Below are positions 24,114 through 35,699 of a stretch of 64,000 bases of DNA, one piece after another (positions within the stretch are counted from its first letter, which is position 1; each line of letters opens with the position of its first letter). Made by a program: the position numbers and the translations under genes. Under the pieces are notes generated by a model. The model searched no databases and was not told the DNA's origin. It saw nothing but the letters and a program-made list of their open reading frames with translations. Source of the DNA: Hyalella azteca (Eukaryota > Arthropoda > Malacostraca > Amphipoda > Hyalellidae). Location of the stretch: the NCBI RefSeq assembly GCF_000764305.2, contig NW_025931820.1, positions 95,467 to 159,466 of the forward strand, written 5' to 3'.

Positions 24114-25254
24114 GATAGGTGAATTGGAGCACCTGTTTGTATCATAAATTTTTTAGGATTGGTAACAAGTAGAATTCAGTAAAAGAATATGAGGTGGTAA
24201 ATTTTCAACCAATTCAGGAGAGTTTGAATTTCATGTGTACTGGAACTGCCGTTACAACGTAAAATGGTACTAGGATTCTTGTAAAATTCAAGTATGCACC
24301 AAGCATCTGTTCATTAAGAGTTATGTGTGTTAGGGTTTTTCACAAATATTGTTACCCAAATTGAATAATACAGGTGCCTAATTTTTATTACGTTATTCAT
24401 GTTATTATTCGAGTAATTCAGTAATTCAGTTAGTCACTCCGTACGCACAACTCCATACATGCCGTGCAGTAAAGTTGCTCGAACAAGCGATAATTGGGCG
24501 CTACAAACTGAATTCCTTTTTGCTAACAATCCTCAGCCCGAACTTTCATTTTCTTTATCAGATAAGCAGGCTTTATTGTGACCCCATACACACTTGTTTC
24601 TCCGAGGACTTGAAAAAGAAGCATGTACAAAACTTGAAGCGTGCAAATCGATCGACGCTGAGAGCATTTCCATTTTTACGACGTCGGACTGAACCAATTT
24701 GCATGTTGCTCGCAAATCCTGTACCCCAGAGGCGCTCAGAAGCGCATGCATTAAATACTTGTGGCTTGAAACGTAGCCCTCTTAGTCTTAGAGTCTTAGC
24801 CTTGCGCCTGGTTATAACGAATAAAAAAGTGAAAATTTAATTCCAGGCAAGGATAATTGTTTAAAATATTCAACCGAATCTATTTTTATTTAGTCTTTTT
24901 CAAATTTCTAGCTTAAATGTAAAGTTGATAGCATTCAAATAGTTGTATTTATTTTATACATAATATCTTTTTCAACATATTTTATATGTCATCAATATAT
25001 GTATTGCAAAATCTTAATTATGTTTTAAACATTACTAAGATAAAGATGAAGGTCGGCAAGCGTGAATCATACGAATCTTGAAAAAGAAACAGAAATCGTA
25101 AAATGTAAATATTGTAATGTCAGTAAATACAGTCTATGCCGAGATTACCATTTGAGTAAATTAACCCAGCGCAAGACCGAGCTACATGCAAATGAAACAG
25201 AGATCGCCAGTATAAGTCAGGCATGTCTGTTCCTTCTTCCGAACACGCCTCTGG
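24114..25254. other. Non-coding stretch
   Basis: AT-rich. The frame 24475-24840 (121 codons) and its antisense 24533-24751 show no domain; their length is within chance for this window. Confidence 0.5.
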
Positions 25255-25620
25255 TCAGACGTAAACCTTCTCAGTACAGTCCCATTGATGTATAGAACTA
25301 TTGCTGAGCCAGGGCCAGATGGAAACATTCTCAGTACAGTCCCATTGATGTATAGAACTACTTCTGAGCCAGGGCCAGATGGAAACATTCTCAGTACAGT
25401 CCCATTGATGAATAGAACTACTGCTGAGCAAGGTGCAGATGGAAACATTCTCAGTACAGTCCCATTGATGAATAGAACTACTCCTGAGCCAGGGCCAGAT
25501 GGAAACATTATCAGTACAGTCCCATTGATGTAAAGAACTACTCCTGAGCCAGAGCCAGATGTAAACTTCACAGTACAGTTTCATTGATGAATAGAACTAC
25601 TCTGGACCCATGGTCAGATA
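25255..25620. repeat. 60-bp tandem repeat, about 6 copies
   Basis: Unit GTACAGTCCCATTGATG, then TATAGAACTACTGCTGAGCC, AGGGCCAGATGGAAACATTCTCA, in exact 60-base register from 25275 to about 25560, with a degenerate copy at each end. Since the period divides by three, frames are open on both strands (25285-25533 plus, 25182-25571 and 25255-25584 minus). None is expected to be a gene. Confidence 0.94.
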
Positions 25621-25749
25621 TAAACATTCGCTACGCAGCTCTATTGCTAAATCGAACTTACCTATAACGTTCGTTGATGTAATTATTCTTTATCCAGCCC
25701 CATTCAGAAGTAGCGCCACCCCTAATTGCGAAGAAAAAAATATATGCTA

Positions 25750-25806
25750 TTTTAGCAAGATTTGGCAAGATTTAGCAAGATTTAGCAAGATTTGGCAAGA
25801 TTTATC
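25750..25806. repeat. 11-bp tandem repeat
   Basis: Five consecutive units of TTTAGCAAGA/TTTGGCAAGA with an 11-base period. Confidence 0.9.
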
Positions 25807-28615
25807 ACAGATAAACTGTAAATCTTTGCTAACTGTAACACAGATAAAACATCGTTTATGTTCGTCAATTTCATTTAAAATATCGAAGAATATAGTATTC
25901 ATAGAAGTGAAAACGATATTAGTAGTCAGATATGAATTTCAATCTCTGTCGTTTGACTGAAATTCGTGCTCACCCGATTTTCATTTTTGGATTTAAATAA
26001 GTTCAGTGACGAGTATAAATAAATTTTCAACTTTTTCTTGTCCGTTAATAGTACGTTTGCTCCAAAGGAGTCCAGAGGGATGCATAGAAAAATTCATTCC
26101 GAGAAAAGAAATGGGAAGCCACACAATCATCATCAATCTAATAACTAATCATGTTCAATTAAACTTCATTTATCGATAGCTTCTCAGAAAGGTTTTGAAA
26201 CAAATGAAGATAAGCAATCTCAAGAAATATCTGTTAATATACCTGGCTTATCGCTTGCAGAATTCTCCCTTCATTCCTTTCCCACTGCCGTGTGCCATCT
26301 AATGCCAGACAGCAGCTCCGTATATCGCGCATACCTGACATTATGACGAGCATTTGCGCTATGAGATGCAACTATGCATATTCATGATGCACGCAATGAT
26401 GGTCCTCTACACGCAGCCCTCTGCGTGTTCCAGGCCTCATTTGCACGAACGCAAATGGCATCTTTTGCATGACGAGTGGTAGGCTCGTATCTCGTCTGCA
26501 CAGCGAGCTGCTTAGGATATTCCTTTGTTTTGTGGCCGGCATGCATAGGAATTCATGAGCCACTAGCGAGGCATTCTCCAGGCATAAAAAGGCTTTCTTG
26601 TGAACATTATTCTGCGGATGAAACTTTAATAATTGACCATGTTTTGGTTATTAATTTCGTGGTAAAAAGGTAAATGTTTTTAGAAAAAATATTAACTTAG
26701 TTTTCATCAGTGTAAATCATAATCAGATGCGAAGTTCATCATTGGAACAAAATAAGAAAGTACGCTCAGGTGCCTCCAAGAATTGCCCTAAGCATCGTTC
26801 GCCGTTTAGACTGTGTAGTAACGACGGCTTCTAATGCCAAAAAGCGTAGGAGGGTCACTGGGGTAAACGAATGGGACTTTTATAATTTAATATCCGTAGA
26901 GCTGGTTTTAAAATTTGTAAATACTTCAATTTTCAGAACTTTTTTATGTTTCTTTATACGTTTTTGTCATAGAGAAAACGTCTTCGCACATTATTAATTT
27001 CATTTCATTATTCCTGTCATAATCCGCATTACGTGAACATTCATTTATATACTCTTATCGTTCCGCGTCATTTTCTCATGTTCTATTGCAATTTTTAGCT
27101 GCACGGTCAACATCACACTTCTTACTAAGTTTCAATATAAATCATCTAACGGCTGATAAAGAGCGCTACCGATTATCAGACATGGCTATGTTTGTTGACT
27201 ATGAAGTTTATCAAAAGGGGCTAATATTCTTGACTATGAAGTTTGAGATAAGGTAGTAAAATTATTGACGTTGAAATTTACGACACAGATAATGATAACG
27301 AATAATAAATCAGATTGATGATGATGAAGTTGATAAAAAACTACTATAATTGTTAGCAATTAGTTTATGATGGGGCATTGAAATTTACTATATGAAGTTG
27401 ACCTACGAAATACGTATGTGTCTACAAATGGAAAATTTAATACAGACAGCGGCGATCCATCGTAGCCTGGGACTGTTACGTCCCAAACAAATACTAATGA
27501 AGTTAAGGAACTAAGGCCAACGGCTTATTGGTTCGACTTGAGGTTCTACGCATTTGGGGTGCAGAGTATCTTTGGCTTTTCTAGGTAACAGTTTGTATAT
27601 ATTTTCTAGGTAACAGTTTGTATACATTCCATGTTCTGTCGCTCTAGAAGACCCCACACGTTACCCACACAAATTCAGTGTGTATAAGATACGACAGAAG
27701 CAAACTAATGACGTATACATCATGGCATGTGTGTTGTAAACAACGGTAGTTCGTGTATAGTAAACAAAGATGCGAGCTCGTGCTTCACGTGAAAAAATTC
27801 TCAGCAGGGAGTCGGCGAGTAAAAGCATAGAGTTGAGAATTTTTCCACGGAAAAGCTTTTCCTGTTTATTAGTCCCTATTTTATGAGTCGAGTAATATAT
27901 TAATAAGGGAAATTTTTTCTCTTTTTTGTCATGCAATGAGGATAATTCGCATTTTTCGAGTATTTTATATTTATATAAGAAATTTTGTCTCCACCATTCA
28001 CTCAGCACTTCGATCTGCGTTAATCAAGAGATGTTTAGTTACCCAATTCCTTTAAAAATTCGTGTGGTGCCAACAATTTTTCATAATTGGAATTTTTAAA
28101 TTTTGTTTTCATTATTTTTTCATAAGTCTAAAATCAATAACGTTTGACAGGTAAGTGATACAAATATTTTTTTGTAAATTACGCAACCTAAAAATGTATA
28201 ATAATTTAATAGCAGACTTGACTAATCGCTGCAACAGGTATTATCTCTGGGTTACTACATTCCTTCTCTTTTTTTAATCAACCAACTATAACTGAGAATT
28301 GCTGAATATGACAGTCATCCTCAAGATGAATTTGTGTCTCTGTGCAAGTACCATTATCACGTATAAATAACTGACTTCATTAAAAATAAACTAATTTTTC
28401 ATATATAAATTTGAATAGACACATTATATTTTCCTTTTTACGAAAATTCGTCCCCGTTTCGCTTATAAATTGCCCTATTACAAAAAAAAAAAATAGTTTC
28501 ATTCGATCATGCGAAGCGATAAATACAATTATAAATACAATTACTGATAAATGCAATCATTAACTGTAGACTTTCGTGGAGATAAATACAATTAACTGGT
28601 GCCCCATGACACTCG
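25807..28615. other. Non-coding stretch
   Basis: No supportable gene. A 26280-26560 segment is GC-richer and carries an inverted ATTTGC...GCAAAT pair (CATTTGCACGAACGCAAATG) with TTTTGCATG nearby, reminiscent of POU octamer sites. 27577-27626 is a 25-bp direct duplication of TTTTCTAGGTAACAGTTTG. 27190-27350 has loose repeats of GACTATGAAGTTTA. A GACAG|GTAAGT donor-like string lies at 28150, without a convincing exon. Confidence 0.45.
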
Positions 28616-28845
28616 CAGTTTAGCAGAGATATTCACTACAGTTTAGCACAGATATCCACTTCAGTTTAGCACAGATATCCACTTCAGTTTAGCACAGATA
28701 TCCACTTCAGTTTAGCACAGATATCCACTTCAGTTCAGCACAGATCCCCACTTCAGTTTAGCACAGATATCCACTACAGTTCAGCACAGATCCCCACTTC
28801 AGTTTAGCACAGATATCCACTTCAGTTTAGCACAGATATCCATTG
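28616..28845. repeat. 23-bp minisatellite, 10 copies
   Basis: Unit CAGTTTAGCACAGATATCCA + CTT in exact 23-base register. The second form, CAGTTCAGCACAGATCCCCA, appears at units 6 and 8 only, with a standard unit between them, evidence of a two-unit duplication or conversion. Confidence 0.95.
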
Positions 28846-29764
28846 AGATTCGTCGGGGCCCCGCATACGAAGGGACGGTAACATTAGCTCGGTCATTTCA
28901 CTGAAAGTTCTCACGCTCCAGCGACAGTGTGCAAACAAAGGTAAATGAGGAAACTTATACGCGCCATATGCCTTCCCTTAGAACGGGCTCGTCCAAACAA
29001 GAGCTCACGACGCTCCTCGCTCGCAAAATTCAGCATCCTTAAAAGGGAATAAATATTCACATTAAAGACCATGATTGACTTCACTATTCTGAAGTTTCGC
29101 TAACTGCGGGGCGGTGTGGTTATTTCCAAGTTTCAAATTTAAGTGTAATTTGTAGGTATTGTGACCTTAATTAGTTTCAGTGTACAAAAAAGTAAACTAA
29201 AATTTAGTTAGGCATTGGTGAGGATTGATTTAATGTTAGTTTCTGGCCTCTGTTAACGTTTATTTGTTGTCTCGTTTTTGATGCCAGCAGAAATCCTCGA
29301 GGCTACAAAAAAGTATCAAATTTGAAGGGAGCGAGAATTCTTCAAATACTTTTTTTTCTCGTATTTAATTCAAATTCTTGAAATACTTTCGTCAATATAT
29401 ATTCATATAAACGAAAAGTGGCCGGTTGTTCCTGTTAGCAAAGCCATCACATTTAAACCTCATCTTCCGAACCGAAAACATGCTGAAATAGAAATGAACG
29501 TAGAAACCTCAACTGAGTTTCCATGTTTTTTTTTTCTTTTTTTTTCTTCAGAACTGTAGTTGAGCTTAGAATTGGGATAGCGCATCACTTAGAGGGAAGC
29601 CCAAGACAATCAGGGTTTGTTTACTCCTGAAGCTTCGACTTGGGAAAATTTCTTTGCACTCAAGAAGCTCCAATGAATTGAAGTGAGCAGCGAACAGAGT
29701 CAGACATTTTTGAAGAAAATAGTATCAGGATTTTACATTATACGGGAAATTTTTCACTCTGGGC
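28846..29764. other. Non-coding stretch upstream of a candidate gene
   Basis: 28846-29060 is GC-richer. The rest is AT-rich with a T-rich tract at 29525-29550. Nothing else recognised. Confidence 0.5.
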
Positions 29765-29778
29765 TATATATATAAATC
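29765..29778 (+). promoter_or_regulatory. TATA box candidate for the 29.9-30.5 kb gene
   Basis: TATATATATAAATC, 126 bases before the proposed start codon. A transcript beginning some 30 bases on (about 29795) would give a 5' leader of roughly 95 bases. The match is strong, but such words arise easily in AT-rich DNA; its weight comes from the exon-intron pattern that follows. Confidence 0.35.
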
Positions 29779-29890
29779 GTTGAATTTTAGAGGTAAATAG
29801 AGTAGTTTTCAAATTGAAAGTTTCTTGAAATTTAGCTGAATTCATAATGAAACTTGCACACAGTAAAGTGATATAGAATTATGGATTGGA

Positions 29891-30545
29891 ATGACCAAGG
29901 TAAGTCAATCGATGTTCCCATTGCACAAATAAAACGATAACAAAATACACGAAAAAGGTTGCGAAATTATTTCACGTTGTTAGTTTATGAAGGCTGGAAA
30001 GGTAATACATGTGGTCGCTTTTTAGCAAGCTTTCAGAACATACTGTTATTGAACGATGTCAATAACATGTTTTTCAAATTGCACGGTTATTACGAGAAAT
30101 ATATCCTCCGGGGAACAAGGAACGAAATCTAGAGATTTAAAATTTTGAAAATTTACATTCCTATATTGCACTAGTTTCTAGTAGATCACAGTTCCCTAAT
30201 TTTTCTCCGCAGATCCATTATGTTCCCGATGATAATTTATTTCTAAACTTCAATAATTCCAACGAACATCGCGAGTGCATGATGAAAGAGACGACTTTTC
30301 CAGAGACTGCCCTCATTTTCGTTTTTTCTGTACACCGCGGTAAAAAAAATGTGATCAGTCGCGAATTTATGCACTACATGGAACTTTATGCATGGTTGCA
30401 TTTAACGGGGCAAAAAGAAAAACTGGAACAGACTACAGACGCTAATCTCGGAGCGATCTGCAGCCTGGCAGCTAACCTCGTATTAGCTTCAACGGACTTT
30501 CATACGAACACAATTCGCTTGCAGGAATTCTTTAGCGAAAAGTGA
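29891..30545 (+). CDS. Candidate two-exon gene, 113-aa protein of unknown function
   Basis: Proposed CDS: 29891-29899 joined to 30213-30545. Exon 1 gives ATG ACC AAG, directly followed by a perfect donor (AAG|GTAAGT). The 313-base intron ends in TTTTTCTCCGCAG at 30212. Exon 2 is open for 110 codons to TGA at 30543-30545. The protein starts MTKIHYVPDDNLFLNF; its middle reads ALIFVFSVHRGKKNVISREF, then a mixed helical-looking part (REFMHYMELYAWLHL, ICSLAANLVLAS), ending RLQEFFSEK. No signal peptide, membrane span or known domain is recognised. Two upstream ATGs (29853 and 29881) open short out-of-phase uORFs, so the true start could lie elsewhere. An open stretch of this length alone is not significant in 64 kb; the paired splice sites and TATA box raise it to a real candidate. 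Exon 2 may instead be the last exon of a longer gene. Confidence 0.4.
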
Positions 30546-31106
30546 AAGATCGCCAGACTACATCGTCAAGAATCATGCAAGGCAAGCGCCATAACCTTCT
30601 CAGACGGAGCTTTTTCTTCTAAAGTGAACGTTCTGTCAGTCTTTGATCGCCAAGCATAAATTACACATCAAGTTGCGATCATCCCTCAAAAGGGGTTTTG
30701 GTGGACGCTTTGAAATTACATAAAATGGATTGTCTCATCTAAATATCGTTAACTGATGAGATTCCTCAAACTGATAAGTCAGAGGAATTGATTCAATTTG
30801 CATTAATTGAATTTTCTCGACCGATTTTCTAATATTATTGAGCTTAAATAATTTTCCCTTTCATATTTAAATATTATTCAGTAATTTTAATTCATCTTAT
30901 GTGTTGTTCTTGAAATTTAGCTGAATTCATGATGAAACTTTAATTGCAGGATTTTTTTTTCTTCTAATAATTTTTTTCACATTCTTCTTAAAATTTTCAG
31001 TTAGTAACTTGACAATTAATTCATTAAATGAATGAATAAGAGAAATGAAAGATGTTTATCAGCGGAACGATAGGGCACCAAATTGAGTTGAGTTTCACAG
31101 AGGCCG
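30546..31106. other. Downstream non-coding stretch with repeated leader sequence
   Basis: CTTGAAATTTAGCTGAATTC + AT(A/G)ATGAAACTT, found in the putative leader at 29824-29856, occurs again at about 30911-30943. The two 33-base words differ at a single position. They flank the candidate gene about 1.09 kb apart. Confidence 0.6.
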
Positions 31107-31118
31107 CGCCGTTGATGT

Positions 31119-31345
31119 TACTTACGTATCCATCGCCGTGCTGTTAGTGCATCGTTTAGCAAGATGGTCTGAAATTTTGCCGCACTTTGCGTCACAATTG
31201 GCGCAGTTGGAAACCATAGGAGAGATGGCGAGAGCTGTAAGTCCTTTATGATTTTCCAGGTCAGCGGTTTCTGTGAGATCCTTCTGCGATTCAGGCATCA
31301 CTGCCTCGACATACCTCCGCACCTCAGCGTGATGCTTAATTTTAC
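31119..31345 (-). CDS. Exon-like frame with zinc-knuckle-like cysteines, unknown product
   Basis: Minus-strand frame open for about 70 codons, ending exactly at a strong donor, GGATAC|GTAAGTAAC (GT at 31117-31118), just before an in-frame TAA. It reads VEAVMPESQKDLTETADLEN, then HKGLTALAIS and CANCDAKCGKISDHLAKRC. The last part recalls a gag-type zinc knuckle (CxxCx4HxxxxC) with extra residues between the second Cys and His; ADLENHKGLTALAIS faintly recalls an ankyrin repeat. The acceptor is not clear (between about 31322 and 31360). It could be a true exon, a decayed retroelement gag piece, or chance. Confidence 0.28.
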
Positions 31346-31517
31346 GATAGAGAAACTTGGCGTTTCAATTCATCCAGGTATGATTTTGCCTACGAAATAT
31401 GCGCATCTTCCATGAATAATAATTGCTTCTCATTTACAGAGTTAAAACCCTTTATTCACACCTACCATGTTTCTGTGGATAAATTCTTTATTCGAGGTAC
31501 GTCGTAACTTGACGAAA

Positions 31518-31667
31518 TATTCCAAAATCAACCCACTGGCTTATGTGTGCACGAAAAGCTATAAATTTCAAGCATATCTCAATGGCCTGGCCAGGGAGGC
31601 GGTCGACTTCATTTCGCTGACCTTTACGATGAACAAAAACTCAATAAAAAATTTCTATGGCCACTGA
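31518..31667 (+). pseudogene. BEL/Pao-like gag fragment
   Basis: The frame 31467-31667 ends with KFQAYLNGLAREAVDFISLT followed by about a dozen residues and FYGH, then stop. This follows the pattern of BEL/Pao retrotransposon gag (the KFxYL..xLxGEAxxxIxxLxxT..NY....L..RFG signature of the DUF1759 family). Only about 45 residues match, there is no protease, RT or integrase nearby, and no LTRs are seen, so this would be an isolated decayed fragment. Recognition from pattern alone; moderate to low certainty. Confidence 0.35.
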
Positions 31668-32810
31668 ATCTTGGTGAAATGAGAAGAAACACGGGCATAT
31701 GTGGAAAACGTTGCACGCTTTCTCAGACTGTGGTCAACTGCATAAAATTACAATATTTGATTGAATTGAAAAAGTACGATTATCGTGGTATTATACCAAC
31801 ACAAAAAAAATGCAACATGTAAATGTTTTTGCTTGCTATTTACTTTGTCCAACAAGTATAAAGTAATTTGAAAATTAGAACTATTTCTAAATACCATGAG
31901 CAACACTGCTATGGTTTTTAGTTCCCTGGAAATAGACTGATTATCTAGATATTCGAAGGTAAAAATTTCATTCATTTCCATCATATAATATGGAGAAAGT
32001 AGGTTAATCAAAAAAAGCTCGCTTGACATGTAGGTGTATCGTAAACACCTCATAAATAACGTTTACACGAGCATACACTCGGTGAAATTTCATTACATCC
32101 TGTACGCTAGCATCACTTGCCTCTCTTGTTCATCTATAAGCTGGCGTCTTGAGAGCCAAGTCTGGAGCAGAGCACAGTCGCGTCTCAGGACCGTATTGAC
32201 TTCTCGTGTTGTTTACGGACCGCTTCCGCTGCGCTCAGGCTAGATCCACGGCTCGTTATGGCAGCAGCTGCCAAAGCTATGACCAGAAAATGAAAAATTT
32301 TCAAATTTTTTCTCAGCAGGGTAATTTTATTTGGTATTCTGTGCAGGATGAATAACGTATGAGAAAAATTTTAAACTCGGTCTTTGAAAAAATAGGTTCT
32401 AGTTTGCGTTGGATATTACATATATTACGTTTTTGGATATATGTTACCTTAAACAATCCAGAAATAAGGCATCATGTAGCATACGCGGTTTTCGGTCTCA
32501 GCTTAGTTATTTATAATATTTATTTATTTTTAACATTCAACAGAAGCGATGAAATATTTTGCAAGGCATTACTGATCAAAAAATGTTTAATATTATTGTT
32601 TGATACACATGAAACTTTGAAATTCAAAGCAAATTTAAAGCAAGAAAATCATCCAGCACAAAAGTCTACTACATTTTATCAACAAGTATCCGCCTGTATT
32701 CCTCACAAAGTTTTGATTTACATCCCTGCCTCTACAGGATAACATTAGCACCACTTCAAGGCATCAAGACTCCCTCCGAGGAATCTCTTCTTCACGCGTC
32801 TCACTCGAAA
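31668..32810. other. Non-coding stretch
   Basis: AT-rich apart from a GC-richer segment at 32100-32280. The 127-codon frame at 32359-32742 is rich in Ile, Leu and Phe, as expected from AT-rich DNA, and shows no domain. Confidence 0.5.
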
Positions 32811-32999
32811 ATGGTCTTCAACAAAGCCATGACTCTGGCCTTATTCGGGTCCATCTTTTTGACGGAAATTGGGCGTTTAGAGGCGACTTCCCGCATAAAG
32901 TGCGCCGCTCTGCCCAGGCAACAACAACTGATCGATGCCCCTCTAAAGGGCCAATTAGCTGAGCCCTTGTGCGCGGTGGCCTGTTTGTCTCGTCTCTGA
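32811..32999 (+). CDS. Small open frame with a signal-peptide-like start, unknown
   Basis: ATG at 32811 opens 62 codons in a GC-richer island. The start, MVFNKAMTLALFGSIFLTEI, has a basic n-region and hydrophobic core as in a secreted protein; the remainder (RLEATSRIKCAALPRQQQ... CAVACLSRL) has three cysteines. There is no family match, no donor or acceptor of note and no promoter. Could be a short secreted peptide gene or an exon, but chance is quite possible. Confidence 0.2.
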   Translation: MVFNKAMTLALFGSIFLTEIGRLEATSRIKCAALPRQQQLIDAPLKGQLAEPLCAVACLSRL

Positions 33000-34405
33000 C
33001 TAACTGGCCGAAGCTTTTAGAGAGCGCTAGTACTTTTTAAAAATGTTTATTTGAATTGTAATCTCTAAAATAATACGAAAAGTCACTAATTTACATTTTC
33101 AAAATTATTTGACTGATTGATAATGCAAGGTTTTTCAGAATTTTGAATAGAAGGTTATTTGATTGGTTTAGAAAATTGTAAATTAACTAAGAATTGAATA
33201 GTGAAGAAAAGGACAAAAATACAATATATTTCTAGTATAATAACATTTTCTCCTCCTTCTTGAATTTTCCAAAATTTTAAAAATTTCTTATGAAAGTTGA
33301 CACTGCTTTACAGTGATGAGAAATACGTAATCGCAATATTAGACTGAGTTTTTCAATATCACGTTTCGCAATTTCGCATAAATTTGACCCTAATATTTTA
33401 CTGCCTTTAAAACACGATAAAACGCAGCTCAGGTAAGCAGGAACATGATATAAAATTCTTTAATATGACGACCTTTCATTTAAAAGCTATTTAATCGTGC
33501 CTTCAGCACCGCGAGGCTGACAGCAACGACGTATAATGTCAGTCGTGATTTAGAGCGTTGAAGCGTTCGCCACAATTCAGCCCACAAGTTCAACATTGCC
33601 TTCTCGCATCTATATGACAAGACAGCTTGCTCCATTACTTCACTTCAAATAAGACGTTTAACTCGAGCCGAACCCCGCATTACACGGCAAATTATAGGCA
33701 CCGTTTTGTAGCTGCGGTTTTCACGCCACCGGAAACGCAAGTAACGTCGTCCCGCATACGAATGAGCATCGACTGCCAGTCCAACCAAGCTCACATAATT
33801 GAAGTGCAATGCGTTGGAATATTCAGAGTCTTCGCTTCGTACTTGTCGAGTAGAGGTCACTTTTTTTCCTCTTTTTGGAACCGTTGGGATTCTAATTGTC
33901 CATTCAAAATCATAGTAGGTGTGAGGATGTGGATCGCTATAGAAAGTTTAGTTGGAAAAATTAAATTTATTGCTGTATGCCGGTTTGAAGCATGTATGAA
34001 TGATACACATAGTCAATTATAGATATTCAGTTGTAAATACCAGTGACTGCTTTCAAAAGTTCGTACTTATATGCTATTTTTGGACATCATTTGAGATTGT
34101 TATTTTTTATGATGTATTTATTCGGCCATTTTAAATATTTGTTTTCTATATACTCGTATACTAACTTGTTCAAATTTTCGAACTAGATAATAGAAGAATT
34201 TAATATTCATGAGCAAACTCAACTTTCTTGAGCTTTGACTAGACTGCGGACAGAGCCGCCAGCGCTCCGGAAGCAAGCAATCGAGAGAACATTTAGCGAA
34301 ACGAAAATTAGTTCTTGAGTGCGTTGGGTAAAAAAACTGTCTTGAAACACGACCTGATATGTTAGAGTGCATGAACAAACGAACGAGTTTAGGCATTTTC
34401 TTTAC
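33000..34405. other. Non-coding stretch
   Basis: AT-rich. The 131-codon frame 33627-34022 overlaps a 71-codon antisense frame and has no recognisable domain; treated as chance. Confidence 0.5.
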
Positions 34406-34563
34406 TTTTTAGCGCATTTTTTCATTTGGGAAAAAGGCGCTATTGTGCTCGTCATGTCCGTCCGTCCGTCCGTGACTTTGTCCACGTCCGTCCACTCTGA
34501 TTTATGCACGAGAAAATGCACTTTATGTCACTCACTGTAGTGAGTACTGATCTAATTTTTTTT
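34406..34563 (+). mobile_element. Microsatellite-core dispersed element, copy B
   Basis: The most diverged of the four copies, with TTTTTAGCGCATTTTTTCAT, GCGCTATTGTGCTCGTCATG, three or four CCGT units, GAGAAAATGCACTT, TGTCACTCACTGTAGTGAGT and a T-rich end. The inverted ends (AGCGCATTTT / AAAATGCACT) have decayed by one base. Confidence 0.75.
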
Positions 34564-35699
34564 GTAGTACTCGGCGAAAGTCAAGCTGTCGTTGGAGCGG
34601 AAGGTATTTAAAGGATTAATTAAACATTATTCAACGAATAATGTTGAATTTGTAACATGGTTTGGGTATAAAGATATATTATACGATTATGCATGATAGC
34701 AGTTTAACTAAAATGAAAGCTAATAATAATAGATAGAAAAAATACAGTATTTCTCCATTCACCTCAAAAATTTGAAAGATGTTATTTAAGATATGAACTA
34801 ATGGTGCTACTGAAACTTACATATGCGTTTCTGAGCATGAAGTTAAAGCTAAGGTATAATTTCATCTGAAAGGAAGATATCATAAATATACACTAGGATA
34901 TTGCTCCGCTCAATCAACCAATCATTGCAGCGGGAGGCTGGAAAGTTGGAAGATACAAGGCGGAAGTCACCTCCCTAGGAGCACGCACATATAATGAAGT
35001 AACCGTCAAATTATGACATAATTCTGTTGTAAATTGCCTCAATTATCTCATTATCCGTTCGGAACGACCACCGAAATAGTTTGAGCAGTCGTGCGAATTG
35101 ATTTAGTTTCATCGATCTCTTGTGAGACATTATGGCAAGCAGCTAGTAAAGGAAAAAAGTCTGTCATTCCCTATAGATGAATTCTGTAAGCTTTTTAAAA
35201 TCGCACGAAAACTTAATTTTAATTATTATTGTTTGTTCACTTGAATAAATAACGTACATATGAAGATAATTAAAAGCCCACACAGGAGCTCCTGGTACTC
35301 AATGAAATTTCTTAATTAAATATCTTCATTTGAAGTCCATTATCGAGAGTGATTAAGAAGTCGACACTGAGTATCGTAAACCATAAGTATCGTAAGTATC
35401 GTAAACCATAATATGAACCATTCGAGTGTAATCGTTAATTTTCACGGCAACAATAATTGAGATTATCGAGTGATTTAAAATGTTGACTTGCACTTTTAAA
35501 GACATCAAATACTTGAAAGCGAGTTCATAAGGCAATATTTAATCATTCATTAAGAACAATATTCACATATATGCGATTATATTAAAAAAGCACTGTTCTT
35601 CGTTGTCGTCTTCAACATTTTAACATTCAAGGTGCTTCAGAACGATACCATGCAGTGACATCTTATACCTGGAAGTGGACGGCACTCAATAACTTCAAG
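34564..35699. other. Non-coding stretch with a small perfect hairpin
   Basis: AACATTATTC-AAC-GAATAATGTT at 34623-34645 is a perfect 10-bp stem. 35370-35410 repeats the word AAGTATCGTA. Otherwise AT-rich and featureless. Confidence 0.55.

Noticed and set aside
25182..25584. Repeat-protein frames across the 60-bp array
   Set aside because: Same reason: period divisible by three, both strands open, no gene signals.
27530..27545. tRNA B-box-like GGTTCGACTT (and similar words at 37564, 43996, 53765)
   Set aside because: No matching A box or cloverleaf arms at the proper distance.
28146..28156. Donor-like GACAG|GTAAGT as an exon boundary
   Set aside because: The preceding 140 bases are strongly AT-rich with no open, protein-like frame.
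28616..28845. CRISPR-like array
   Set aside because: Units are directly abutting with no unique spacers, and the window is eukaryotic in character; it is a minisatellite. The same applies to the other arrays.
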